Assembly: GCF_943914805.1 (NCBI RefSeq)
Contig: NZ_CALUDM010000062.1
Span: 1 to 22,302, forward strand
Reading direction: 5' to 3'
DNA from: an uncultured Acinetobacter sp.
Lineage (GTDB): Bacteria > Pseudomonadota > Gammaproteobacteria > Pseudomonadales > Moraxellaceae
DNA: 22,302 nt
Shown here piece by piece: positions 15,936-22,302 of this stretch (within the stretch, counting starts at the first letter, position 1; the number at the start of each line of letters is the position of its first letter). Both the position numbers and the translations under genes were made by a program. Under the pieces are notes generated by a model, which worked only from the letters and a program-made list of their open reading frames with translations, did no database searches and was not told the origin of the DNA.

Positions 15936-17508
15936 CCCAGAGTGCCCAGAACTATTGTTGTCGGTAAAGAATTTACAGATTCGAAATGCACAACAACAAT
16001 TGGTTCAAAGTCTTGATTTTGATTTACATGCAGGTGAAACCGTTGCCATTGTCGGTGAAAGTGGTTCAGGAAAATCACTGAGTGGTTTAGCGATCATGGG
16101 CTTATTGGCTGAAAATTTAAAAGCTTCGGGTCATGCTTTTTATCATGGTCAAGATTTATTGGGCATGTCTGAACCTGAATTACAAAAAATTCGTGGTCGA
16201 AAAATTGCAATGATTTTTCAAGAGCCGACATCTGCGTTGAATCCTTTGCATACCGTGGTCAAAATTATTGGCGAACCCTTGCTGATCCAAGGCATGCCGA
16301 AAGAAAAAGTCCGAAAACGTGTCTATGACTTATTATGTGATGTTGGTATTTCTGAACCACAAGAACTTTTAAATCGTTATCCACATGAGCTTTCAGGTGG
16401 ACAAAAACAGCGTGTTTTAATTGCTGCTGTCTTGGCTTTGGAACCTGAAGTTATTATTGCTGATGAACCTACCACTGCATTAGATGTGACTTTGCAATCG
16501 CAGGTTTTAAATCTTCTGCAACTTTTGATATTGAATCATAAAATGGCCATGATTCTGATCAGCCATGATTTAAATTTAGTGAAAAAATATTCCAATCAAG
16601 TGATTGTGATGAATAATGGTTGTATTGAGGAAAAGGGTACAGTTCAAGAAATTTTTAACAATCCTCAAGCTGAATATACCAAGTTTCTATTAGATCACGA
16701 TTTTGGAGAAGCCAATCCACTGCCCACGCAAAGCAGTTTGGTTTTGTCTTTACATCGAATTGCAGTGAAGTTTCCAATCAAGCAAGGATTGTTCAATCGA
16801 GTGAAGGATTATTTTGTTGCTCTTGCTCCTTTAGATTTAAGACTGAATCGAGCAGAATCGATTGGCATCGTTGGGGAGAGTGGTTCAGGTAAAACCTCGC
16901 TGGCTTTAGCAATTTCAAGATTGATAGACAGTTCAGGTAACATTTTCTTATTAAATCAAGATTTAAGTCGTTTGAAGGAACGAAAATTACGCCCACTGAG
17001 ACAGAATTTCCAAATGGTTTTCCAAGATCCGATGAGTAGCTTAGATGCACGTATGACCGTGGAGCAAATCATTGGTGAAGGTTTAGCATTGCAAAAATTA
17101 AAACCTGCTGAGATTGATATTCGCATAAATGAAGCACTACAAAAAGTTGAACTCTCTTTTCAGTATCGACGAAGCTATCCGCATGAATTATCAGGAGGGC
17201 AACGACAAAGAGTTGCCTTAGCTCGTGCCATTGTTTTACGTCCAAAATTATTAATTTTAGATGAGCCAACTTCGGCATTGGATCGAACGACTCAGCAGGC
17301 GATGATCAAATTACTGCGCCAGTTACAAATAGACTATGAAATGAGCTATCTATTCATTAGTCATGACTTGCAAGTCGTCAAAGCACTTTGCCAACAAGTG
17401 ATGGTTCTGAAAGATGCAAAATTGATTGAATTTCAAGACACGCAAGCCTTATTTGATAAGCCTCAGCATGATTATACAAAAAAATTAATTGCAGCCAGTC
17501 AGTATTAA
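15907..17508 (+). CDS. yejF: YejF-type duplicated ATPase of the peptide ABC importer
   Basis: Two fused ABC ATPase domains power the importer. In domain 1 the Walker A GESGSGKS is at 50-57, the signature LSGGQKQR at 162-169 and the Walker B acidic pair at Asp186-Glu187. Domain 2 repeats these as GESGSGKT near 323-330, LSGGQRQR and LLILDEPTSALD. Both halves look catalytically intact. The 533-residue length matches YejF. ATG 15907 has GGAGG 9 bases upstream, inside the last codons of yejE. It is the last gene of the run; the following 116 bases contain a new promoter. Confidence 0.95.
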   Translation: MHSIQDAKNNPECPELLLSVKNLQIRNAQQQLVQSLDFDLHAGETVAIVGESGSGKSLSGLAIMGLLAENLKASGHAFYHGQDLLGMSEPELQKIRGRKIAMIFQEPTSALNPLHTVVKIIGEPLLIQGMPKEKVRKRVYDLLCDVGISEPQELLNRYPHELSGGQKQRVLIAAVLALEPEVIIADEPTTALDVTLQSQVLNLLQLLILNHKMAMILISHDLNLVKKYSNQVIVMNNGCIEEKGTVQEIFNNPQAEYTKFLLDHDFGEANPLPTQSSLVLSLHRIAVKFPIKQGLFNRVKDYFVALAPLDLRLNRAESIGIVGESGSGKTSLALAISRLIDSSGNIFLLNQDLSRLKERKLRPLRQNFQMVFQDPMSSLDARMTVEQIIGEGLALQKLKPAEIDIRINEALQKVELSFQYRRSYPHELSGGQRQRVALARAIVLRPKLLILDEPTSALDRTTQQAMIKLLRQLQIDYEMSYLFISHDLQVVKALCQQVMVLKDAKLIEFQDTQALFDKPQHDYTKKLIAASQY

Positions 17509-17521
17509 TTTGCGACATTTA

Positions 17522-17555
17522 TAAATTTGACAAAATGCATTGTCAAATTTAAACT
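17522..17555 (+). promoter_or_regulatory. Promoter overlapped by a 12-base palindrome, upstream of the OYE gene
   Basis: A perfect -35 TTGACA (17527-17532), a 17-base spacer and a -10-like TAAACT (17550-17555) lie about 70 bases before the flavin oxidoreductase start. TAAATTTGACAA (17522-17533) and TTGTCAAATTTA (17540-17551) form a 12-base inverted repeat with a 6-base centre. The palindrome covers the -35, the spacer and the edge of the -10, as a repressor operator would. It could instead be a weak AT-rich hairpin ending yejF, but no T-run follows. Confidence 0.55.
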
Positions 17556-17573
17556 GGATCTATTATGCAATTA

Positions 17574-17595
17574 ATTTAGAGCAAATACTCTAAAT
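17574..17595 (+). repeat. Inverted repeat in the OYE gene leader
   Basis: ATTTAGAG (17574-17581) and CTCTAAAT (17588-17595) are perfect 8-base arms around CAAATA, about 30 bases before the start codon at 17625. It lies downstream of the predicted promoter and so would be in the mRNA. It could be a hairpin or a second regulator site. Confidence 0.4.
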
Positions 17596-17624
17596 AATAA
17601 GCCAAGCCAATAAGAGACTTAATC

Positions 17625-18869
17625 ATGAGCCATCTTGCACAATCGATTCAAATTAAAAATACAACATTTAAGAACCGCATTATCAAAGGAGCAATGAGTG
17701 AAGCTTTGGCGAATCGTGAAGCTCAACCGAACAATTTACATCTAGGCTTATATGAAGCTTGGGCAAAAGGTGGTTTAGGTTGTGCAATTACAGGCAATGT
17801 CATGGTCAATATCGAGGCGAAAAATGAGCCAGGTGTTGTTGCTATTGAAACTGAACATGATTTAGATAAATTAAAAGAGTGGGCAGATGTAGGTAAGAAA
17901 TACAGCATGGTGCAATTGATTCAATTGTCGCATCCAGGTCGTCAATGTCCTAGAGGTTTAAATAAAGAAACCGTTGCGCCTTCAGCTGTGCCATTTAGCC
18001 CAATGCTAGCAAGTACATTTGGTACGCCTCGTGCACTGCGTGAAGATGAAATTTTAGATATTATTCAACGTTTTGCCGAAGCAGCGCGTATTTGTGAAAA
18101 AGCAGGTTTTGAAGGTGTCCAATTACATGGTGCGCATGGTTATTTGATTAGCCAATTCCTTTCACCATTGACCAATAAGCGTCAAGATCAATGGGGTGGT
18201 TCTATTGAAAATAGAATGCGCTTCTTATTAGAAATTTATAAAGCTGTTCGTGCTAAAACCTCTGAGAACTTCATTGTATCAGTCAAACTGAATTCAGCAG
18301 ATTTCCAACGTGGTGGAATCACTGAAGAAGAAGTAGTAAAAGTATTTAAAGCTATAGACGCTGCAGGCATTGATTTAATTGAAATTTCAGGTGGAACATA
18401 TGAAGCACCTGCAATGGCGGGTGTAAAAGCCGATAAGCGTAAAGAAAGCACCATTGCACGTGAAGCGTATTTCTTAGATTTTGCTGAAAATATTCGTAAA
18501 GAAGTGAAATGTCATTTGATGGTGACAGGTGGTTTCCGTACCGTACAAGGCATGAATGCTGCATTGGATAGTGGCGCATGTGAGTTTATTGGTTTAGCTC
18601 GTCCTTTGGCAGTAGAACCAGATGTAAGCAATAGTTTGATTGAAGGGCGTGATGTGCGTTATGCCGTTGAAGCGATTAAAACGGGGATTCCATTTATCGA
18701 TAAAATGGCGATTATGGAAGTCCTTTGGTATGCAGCACAATTTAAAACGATTGCTCAAGGGAAACAACCAAATCCGAAACTTTCACCGTTGAAAGTATTC
18801 TTAAACTATGCAAAAAATAATGTCAAAGCTGTACTTCAAGGGCGTGTGAATTCACGTAAATCGGCATAA
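17625..18869 (+). CDS. Old Yellow Enzyme family NAD(P)H:flavin oxidoreductase
   Basis: This is an FMN-binding TIM-barrel ene-reductase that uses NAD(P)H to reduce activated C=C bonds; the physiological substrate is unknown. Visible signatures are QLSHPGRQ, the active-site HGAHGYL (His168 and His171, with Tyr173), SPLTNKRQDQWGGSIENR (about 180-197), which binds FMN phosphate and cofactor, and the late phosphate-binding segments MVTGGFR and FIGLARPL. At 414 residues it is somewhat longer than the usual 360-380, through a C-terminal extension after WYAAQF. No 4Fe-4S cysteine cluster or second reductase domain is present, so it is not a full dienoyl-CoA reductase. AAGAGA precedes the ATG. The palindrome over its promoter suggests repression relieved by an electrophile, as with nemA in E. 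coli, but no regulator is adjacent. Confidence 0.88.
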   Translation: MSHLAQSIQIKNTTFKNRIIKGAMSEALANREAQPNNLHLGLYEAWAKGGLGCAITGNVMVNIEAKNEPGVVAIETEHDLDKLKEWADVGKKYSMVQLIQLSHPGRQCPRGLNKETVAPSAVPFSPMLASTFGTPRALREDEILDIIQRFAEAARICEKAGFEGVQLHGAHGYLISQFLSPLTNKRQDQWGGSIENRMRFLLEIYKAVRAKTSENFIVSVKLNSADFQRGGITEEEVVKVFKAIDAAGIDLIEISGGTYEAPAMAGVKADKRKESTIAREAYFLDFAENIRKEVKCHLMVTGGFRTVQGMNAALDSGACEFIGLARPLAVEPDVSNSLIEGRDVRYAVEAIKTGIPFIDKMAIMEVLWYAAQFKTIAQGKQPNPKLSPLKVFLNYAKNNVKAVLQGRVNSRKSA

Positions 18870-18873
18870 AGCT

Positions 18874-18911
18874 TTGGTCAAATGCATCAATACGCATTTG
18901 ACCAATATTTT
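18874..18911. terminator. Terminator of the OYE gene, overlapping the 3' end of the GST gene
   Basis: TTGGTCAAATGC (18874-18885) and GCATTTGACCAA (18894-18905) form a perfect 12-base stem with an 8-base loop. TATTTTT follows on the plus strand. It lies a few bases after the OYE stop, and its right arm lies in the last codons of the convergent GST gene. On the minus strand only AAAGC follows, so it mainly serves the plus strand. Confidence 0.8.
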
Positions 18912-19594
18912 TGAAATACTTGAGCAGACCATTGTCCTTTCTTTAAAGTAGTTTGAAAGGCAGGTCTGCTTTGTATTTGTAATAGATAGCGTTGAATTTC
19001 AGAATGTTGTTGAAATTCTGCATCAAGTTCAAAACAGGCCTGTAAAGGGAACCATAGCTGAATATCGGCGATCGTGAAATTTTCACCTGCAATCCATGTA
19101 TGGTTTGCTAGTTGCTGTTCAATCAATTGCATTTGCTGATGGAGCGTCTTATTTAAAAATCCCTGATCAAAAGCATACTTAAAAAGTTGAGCAATATAAT
19201 GCACAGGGAAAGGCGTGCGTTGCACAATTCGGCTAAAAATTTGTTTCAGTGCCAAGTTGGGCATGAAATTGGTTTCAGAAAAATTTTTCCAAAAATAAAA
19301 ATCAATGACTTCCTGAGCTGATAAATGTTGTATTCCCAATTGTTGACTGAGATAACTTAAATAATCAGTGATTGCTGATGTTTCAGTTAATACTGTGGAC
19401 GAAGCTTGATCATTCTCAGAGATGAGTAAGGTAGGAAATTGAGCAAATCTATTCAGTTGTTTTAATTCATCATGTTGATTTTCATCAAGGTGCGTGTGAT
19501 AAATTTTTAAATCATAGTTTAAGTTTAATTCTTCTAGTAGCCATAGAATGCGTTGTGACCGTGATTGCACTAAATGATATAAAGTTAAATGCAT
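18887..19594 (-). CDS. Glutathione S-transferase family protein
   Basis: This 235-residue cytoplasmic protein has the canonical GST layout. The N-terminal thioredoxin-like domain (1-85) starts HLTLYHLVQSRSQRILWLL, carries cis-Pro54 in FAQFPTLL, and has ETSAITDYL (Glu71, Ser73), which binds the gamma-glutamyl part of glutathione. The all-helical C-terminal domain carries IAGENFTIADIQLWFPL, the N-capping box of the family. Ser11 or Ser13 in the first loop could activate the thiol; I cannot decide. Its substrate is unknown. It diverges from a LysR regulator across 182 bases, a common arrangement when the regulator controls its neighbour. Start at ATG 19592-19594 with a weak ribosome site. Confidence 0.9.
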   Translation of the reverse strand: MHLTLYHLVQSRSQRILWLLEELNLNYDLKIYHTHLDENQHDELKQLNRFAQFPTLLISENDQASSTVLTETSAITDYLSYLSQQLGIQHLSAQEVIDFYFWKNFSETNFMPNLALKQIFSRIVQRTPFPVHYIAQLFKYAFDQGFLNKTLHQQMQLIEQQLANHTWIAGENFTIADIQLWFPLQACFELDAEFQQHSEIQRYLLQIQSRPAFQTTLKKGQWSAQVFQKYWSNAY

Positions 19595-19776
19595 AATTCA
19601 TTGAAAAAACGAAGAATAGGTGACTTAGAAATAGCAGAATGATGGCTTGATGTAAATTTTTCATTCACTGCGAATAAGCGGATTTTCATTATGATTTTTC
19701 TAAATTATATGTTCCACTACGCTTATCAGATCAGTAGTTAGTGATAACTGTTTATTTTAGACATGGAGCTGTGGTG
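19595..19776. promoter_or_regulatory. Divergent control region, GST / LysR
   Basis: No gene lies here. A perfect TATAAT on the minus strand (19704-19709) could serve the GST gene, leaving a leader of about 100 bases, but no clear -35 pairs with it. On the plus strand TTTTCA (19683-19688), 17 bases and TATATG (19706-19711) could serve the LysR gene. ATAAGCG (19674-19680) and CGCTTAT (19720-19726) are inverted arms flanking both elements. The overlap of the two promoters fits LysR autoregulation. Confidence 0.4.
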
Positions 19777-20694
19777 ATGCAAAATCTCAATGATTATTAC
19801 TATTTTGTCCAAGTTGTTAAATATCAGGGTTTTACTCATGCAAGTGAGACATTAGGAATTACTAAATCTAAGTTGTCACGCCGTATTTCTGAGCTAGAAG
19901 CACGATTAAGTGTACGTTTGATTCAGCGAAATACCCGTAAATTTGTGGTGACAGAAATTGGTCAGCAATTTTATGAACATTGCTTAAAAATATTAGAAGA
20001 TGTTGATCAAGCAGAAAATTTTATTAACAGTGCAGTTTCAAATGAACCTTCTGGGCAAATCCGAATTTCTTGTCCTGTGCCTTTGGTGAATATGCCCGTT
20101 GGTACAATCATTGCCGATTTTATGCAACAGTATCCAAATGTTCAGGTTAATTTATTGGCAACTAATCGCCGTGTAGATTTAATTGAAGAAGGCATCGATT
20201 TGGCATTATGTGCCCGTAGTGTACCCGTCGAGGATAGTGAGCTTGTTGTTCGGGCGCTTGATGCTTGGGAGCTTGTTTTAGTGGCATCACCTCAATTATT
20301 TGAACAGTATCCTATTCCGCAAAAATTAGAAGATCTTTCAACATTACCGAGTATTGGTTTTGATAGTCCAAAATCAATTTGGATGATGCAAAAGAGTAAT
20401 GAAAAGGCTATTTTTCACGATATTGAATATTTTCCTAAATTAAGAACAGATAATTTCTTTGCAATTAAAGCTGCGGTAATAAAAAAGGTAGGCATAGCTG
20501 CATTGCCCAAAGTATACGTAAAAGAAGAATTGAATTTAGGGACGCTTGTTGAAGTGATGCCAGATTGGCACTTACCCAAAGGGGTAATTTATGTGATTTA
20601 TACTTCAAGATTAGGGATGTTGCCTGCAGTCAGAACGCTATTAGAGTATCTCATCGAGCAGTTTAAAAAATTCGATATTCATCAAGCGAAATAG
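19777..20694 (+). CDS. LysR-family transcriptional regulator
   Basis: This 305-residue DNA-binding regulator has an N-terminal winged helix-turn-helix (about residues 1-60), with FVQVVKYQGFTHASETLGIT and SKLSRRISELEARL, followed by a two-lobed effector-binding domain from about residue 90. The second half contains the typical RVDLIEEGIDLALC and LVLVASPQLF. I chose ATG 19777, because GGAG lies 8 bases upstream and the protein then starts exactly at the family's N terminus; a GTG at 19741 would add 12 residues. The HTH carries Ser-Lys-Leu-Ser-Arg-Arg where the DNA-recognition helix should be. Its target is probably the divergent GST gene; the inducer is unknown. Confidence 0.92.
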   Translation: MQNLNDYYYFVQVVKYQGFTHASETLGITKSKLSRRISELEARLSVRLIQRNTRKFVVTEIGQQFYEHCLKILEDVDQAENFINSAVSNEPSGQIRISCPVPLVNMPVGTIIADFMQQYPNVQVNLLATNRRVDLIEEGIDLALCARSVPVEDSELVVRALDAWELVLVASPQLFEQYPIPQKLEDLSTLPSIGFDSPKSIWMMQKSNEKAIFHDIEYFPKLRTDNFFAIKAAVIKKVGIAALPKVYVKEELNLGTLVEVMPDWHLPKGVIYVIYTSRLGMLPAVRTLLEYLIEQFKKFDIHQAK

Positions 20695-20709
20695 ATATGA
20701 AAGCACTAA

Positions 20710-20732
20710 GAATGCCTTAAAATAAGGCATTC
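20710..20732. terminator. Hairpin between LysR and the MFS-linked small gene
   Basis: GAATGCCTTA (20710-20719) and TAAGGCATTC (20723-20732) form a perfect 10-base stem with loop AAA. It lies 15 bases after the LysR stop and 12 bases beyond the 3' end of the convergent small gene. No strong T-run follows on either strand, so it is a stable hairpin that may end or protect both transcripts rather than a textbook terminator. Confidence 0.6.
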
Positions 20733-20744
20733 GATTCTAAAAGC

Positions 20745-20888
20745 TTAATGTGTGCAGAATGCCATATTAAAATATTCAAATAAATCAGGCGTATTCATCC
20801 AAAGCACAATAGCAAGGCTGAAAATGATAACCAAGCCAAACCACAAAACTGCTTTTAACCATGAGAATGATGATAATGAATTAATCAT
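20745..20888 (-). CDS. 47-residue single-span membrane protein coupled to the MFS transporter
   Basis: A short gene starts inside the end of the MFS transporter gene. It encodes MINSLSSFSWLKAVLWFGLV (residues 1-20), then a hydrophobic run to about residue 30 and a C-terminal tail with TPDLFEYF. One transmembrane helix is expected at about residues 11-31. A perfect AGGAGG (20898-20903) lies 9 bases before its ATG. The ATG (20886-20888) overlaps the transporter's final GAT codons and stop, so translation is probably coupled. It probably acts in the inner membrane next to the transporter, as a small subunit or stabiliser. I dimly recall small partner proteins annotated beside some oxalate/formate-type MFS carriers, but I cannot confirm a family match. 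Confidence 0.75.
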   Translation of the reverse strand: MINSLSSFSWLKAVLWFGLVIIFSLAIVLWMNTPDLFEYFNMAFCTH

Positions 20889-22107
20889 CTACGATAGCCT
20901 CCTCATTGACAAACAAATGCACGATTACCCCTAACAGGCTTAATACAATTGAACAGATCCACATTGCATTATAATTTCCAGTTAAATCATGGTTTAAACC
21001 GCCCAGCCAGCCGCCAAAAAATGATCCAACTTGATGGGTAAAAAATACGATACCTGTTAGTGTGGTGAGGTATTTAACCCCAAACATATTGGCAACAATA
21101 CCATTGGTTAAAGGTACAGTAGATAACCATAATAAACCCATGATGATACCAAAAGCATAAATTGTCCATACACTCAAAGGCAGTGCAAGAAAGGCAATAA
21201 TAGCGACACCACGTAAGCCGTATAAGCCCATCAATAAATGTGGTTTTGAAAATTTATCGCCAAGATATCCTGCTGTATACGTTCCAAAAATATTAAATAA
21301 TCCAACCAATGCCAAGAATATTGTTCCAGTCGAAGCATCAAAACCATGATCAATTAGATAGCCTGGTAAGTGAATCCCTAAAAACACCACTTGGAAACCG
21401 CAGACTAAAAAACCAAAAGCCAACCATAAAAATGGTTTGTGATTAAACGCAATTTTCAAAATTTGTTTGAAGGATAAACTTGGTTTTGCAACTTGGCTGA
21501 CTGCATTGGGTGCAACATACATTGGTGCTTTGAGCATCCATGCCAATGGGACAATAAGTGCAACCAAGATTGCTGTAATCATTAAGGCCGATGACCAGCC
21601 AAAGTTTTTAATCAACAGCAATGTTGTTGGCAACATTATGAATTGCCCAAAAGAACCTGCAGCACTGGCGATACCCATGGCCATACTACGTTTACTTGGA
21701 TGAGCAGCTCGTCCTACGGCTGAAAGTAGAATGGAGAATGAAGTTGCGGATAATGCTAATCCAATAATGATCCCGACACTGAAATCGAGCAAAAGTGCAT
21801 TTGAACTGACTGACATGATGAGCAAGCCAATGCTATATAACACCCCACCTGCGATCACGACTTTTTTACTACCATATTTGTCTGCTAATGCGCCTGTAAA
21901 TGGTTGCATTGCACCCCAAAGTAGGTTTTGTATTGCAATGGCGAGGCTAAAAACTTGATGACTCCAAGCAAACTCATTGCTCATAGGCACAAGATAAAGC
22001 CCAAAACCATGTCGTACACCTAAAGACAGCGCTAAAATAAAAGCACTCCCGATCAGCATAAAAATGAGCGGCTTAGAAAAGCGAGTATCATCCGTAATGT
22101 GCGACAT
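20881..22107 (-). CDS. MFS transporter, possibly oxalate/formate-antiporter-like
   Basis: This 408-residue inner-membrane carrier has the 12-helix pattern of the Major Facilitator Superfamily. The family loop between helices 2 and 3 is visible as GALADKYGSKKVVIAGG, and the corresponding second-half loop as GYLGDKFSKPHLLMG. The N terminus RHGFGLYLVPMSNEFAWS and the charge pattern are closest, by eye, to the OFA/monocarboxylate-like branch, so a small organic anion is a reasonable guess for the substrate but cannot be read from the sequence. ATG at 22105-22107 has GGA in the region just upstream. A good promoter lies at 22136-22163. Its last codons carry the ribosome site of the coupled small membrane protein gene. 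Confidence 0.88.
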   Translation of the reverse strand: MSHITDDTRFSKPLIFMLIGSAFILALSLGVRHGFGLYLVPMSNEFAWSHQVFSLAIAIQNLLWGAMQPFTGALADKYGSKKVVIAGGVLYSIGLLIMSVSSNALLLDFSVGIIIGLALSATSFSILLSAVGRAAHPSKRSMAMGIASAAGSFGQFIMLPTTLLLIKNFGWSSALMITAILVALIVPLAWMLKAPMYVAPNAVSQVAKPSLSFKQILKIAFNHKPFLWLAFGFLVCGFQVVFLGIHLPGYLIDHGFDASTGTIFLALVGLFNIFGTYTAGYLGDKFSKPHLLMGLYGLRGVAIIAFLALPLSVWTIYAFGIIMGLLWLSTVPLTNGIVANMFGVKYLTTLTGIVFFTHQVGSFFGGWLGGLNHDLTGNYNAMWICSIVLSLLGVIVHLFVNEEAIVDD

Positions 22108-22135
22108 ATGTCATCCAGTCAATTATTTTTAAAGC

Positions 22136-22163
22136 ATTCTAAAAGTAATTGTAGTTGATTCAA
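22136..22163 (-). promoter_or_regulatory. Promoter of the MFS transporter gene
   Basis: Read on the minus strand, TTGAAT (22158-22163) and TAGAAT (22136-22141) are separated by 16 bases, each matching at least four of six sigma-70 consensus bases. Transcription would start about 20 bases before the MFS start codon. Confidence 0.55.
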
Positions 22164-22273
22164 TCTCTGGTGACGATAGGGTAATCCTTTAACATTTGAT
22201 AAATTTTTATGAGTCATGTGCAGAACAAATGATGCGATGAAATATTATTTTTCTCTGTACACGACAAATTTCA

Positions 22274-22300
22274 CAGAACCCTTATCCTATCAGGGTTCTG
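22274..22300. terminator. Hairpin at the right edge, probable terminator of a neighbouring gene
   Basis: CAGAACCCT (22274-22282) and AGGGTTCTG (22292-22300) form a perfect 9-base stem with a 9-base loop. It is GC-richer than its surroundings. Any T-run on the plus strand would lie past the window edge, so its direction and owner cannot be decided. The rest of 22164-22273 shows no gene that I can support. Confidence 0.5.
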
Positions 22301-22302
22301 CC

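Noticed and set aside
20752..20934. 60-codon plus-strand frame opposite the end of the MFS gene
   Set aside because: It is the antisense of the well-supported 47-residue membrane protein and of the transporter's last codons, with no ribosome site of its own.
22237..22302. Plus-strand ATG frame open to the right edge
   Set aside because: Only 22 codons are visible, no Shine-Dalgarno sequence precedes it, and it runs through a terminator-like hairpin.
1..22302. Defence island, phage, integron or CRISPR content
   Set aside because: No nuclease-helicase sets, integrases, transposases, attachment repeats or spaced direct repeats were seen; gene content and order are those of a core chromosome.

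Overview
The window looks like ordinary chromosome of a gammaproteobacterium of the Moraxellaceae, most likely Acinetobacter. This rests on its AT-rich composition, a single reading frame joining RNase HI to the DNA polymerase III proofreading subunit, and a gene order (mltD, rnhA, dnaQ, fimL, nudC beside a yejABEF-type importer) that matches the Pseudomonas aeruginosa PA1807-PA1823 region as I remember it. I see no prophage, transposase, CRISPR array, tRNA or rRNA.

Left part (154-4155): an envelope and genome-maintenance cluster equivalent to Escherichia coli rsmI / lpoA-yraN-diaA-dolP, but with diaA absent. rsmI and a shortened, apparently non-lipidated lpoA diverge from start codons only 10 bases apart. 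yraN, a two-BON-domain lipoprotein (dolP) and an alpha/beta hydrolase follow. A strong bidirectional terminator at 4172-4203 closes the cluster.

Middle left (4239-8305, minus strand): a fused rnhA-dnaQ gene, then fimL (an HPt-like regulator of type IV pili and cAMP in Pseudomonas), then nudC, which overlaps fimL by one base. A 215-base divergent promoter region separates this group from mltD.

Middle right (8521-17508, plus strand): mltD encodes an unusually long lytic transglycosylase lipoprotein with at least eight LysM repeats. It is followed by yejA, yejB, yejE and yejF, a complete ABC importer for oligopeptides or peptidyl compounds. Close spacing suggests that an enzyme cutting peptidoglycan and an importer that may take up the fragments are expressed together.

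Right part (17625-22107): an Old Yellow Enzyme family flavin oxidoreductase preceded by a palindrome overlapping a good promoter; a convergent glutathione S-transferase; a LysR regulator divergent from that transferase; and an MFS transporter on the minus strand. The transporter's last codons contain a perfect Shine-Dalgarno sequence and an overlapping ATG for a 47-residue single-span membrane protein (20745-20888). This coupled small gene is the most interesting observation here. The window otherwise holds well-known families in a largely conserved arrangement, and I found no convincing new multi-gene system.
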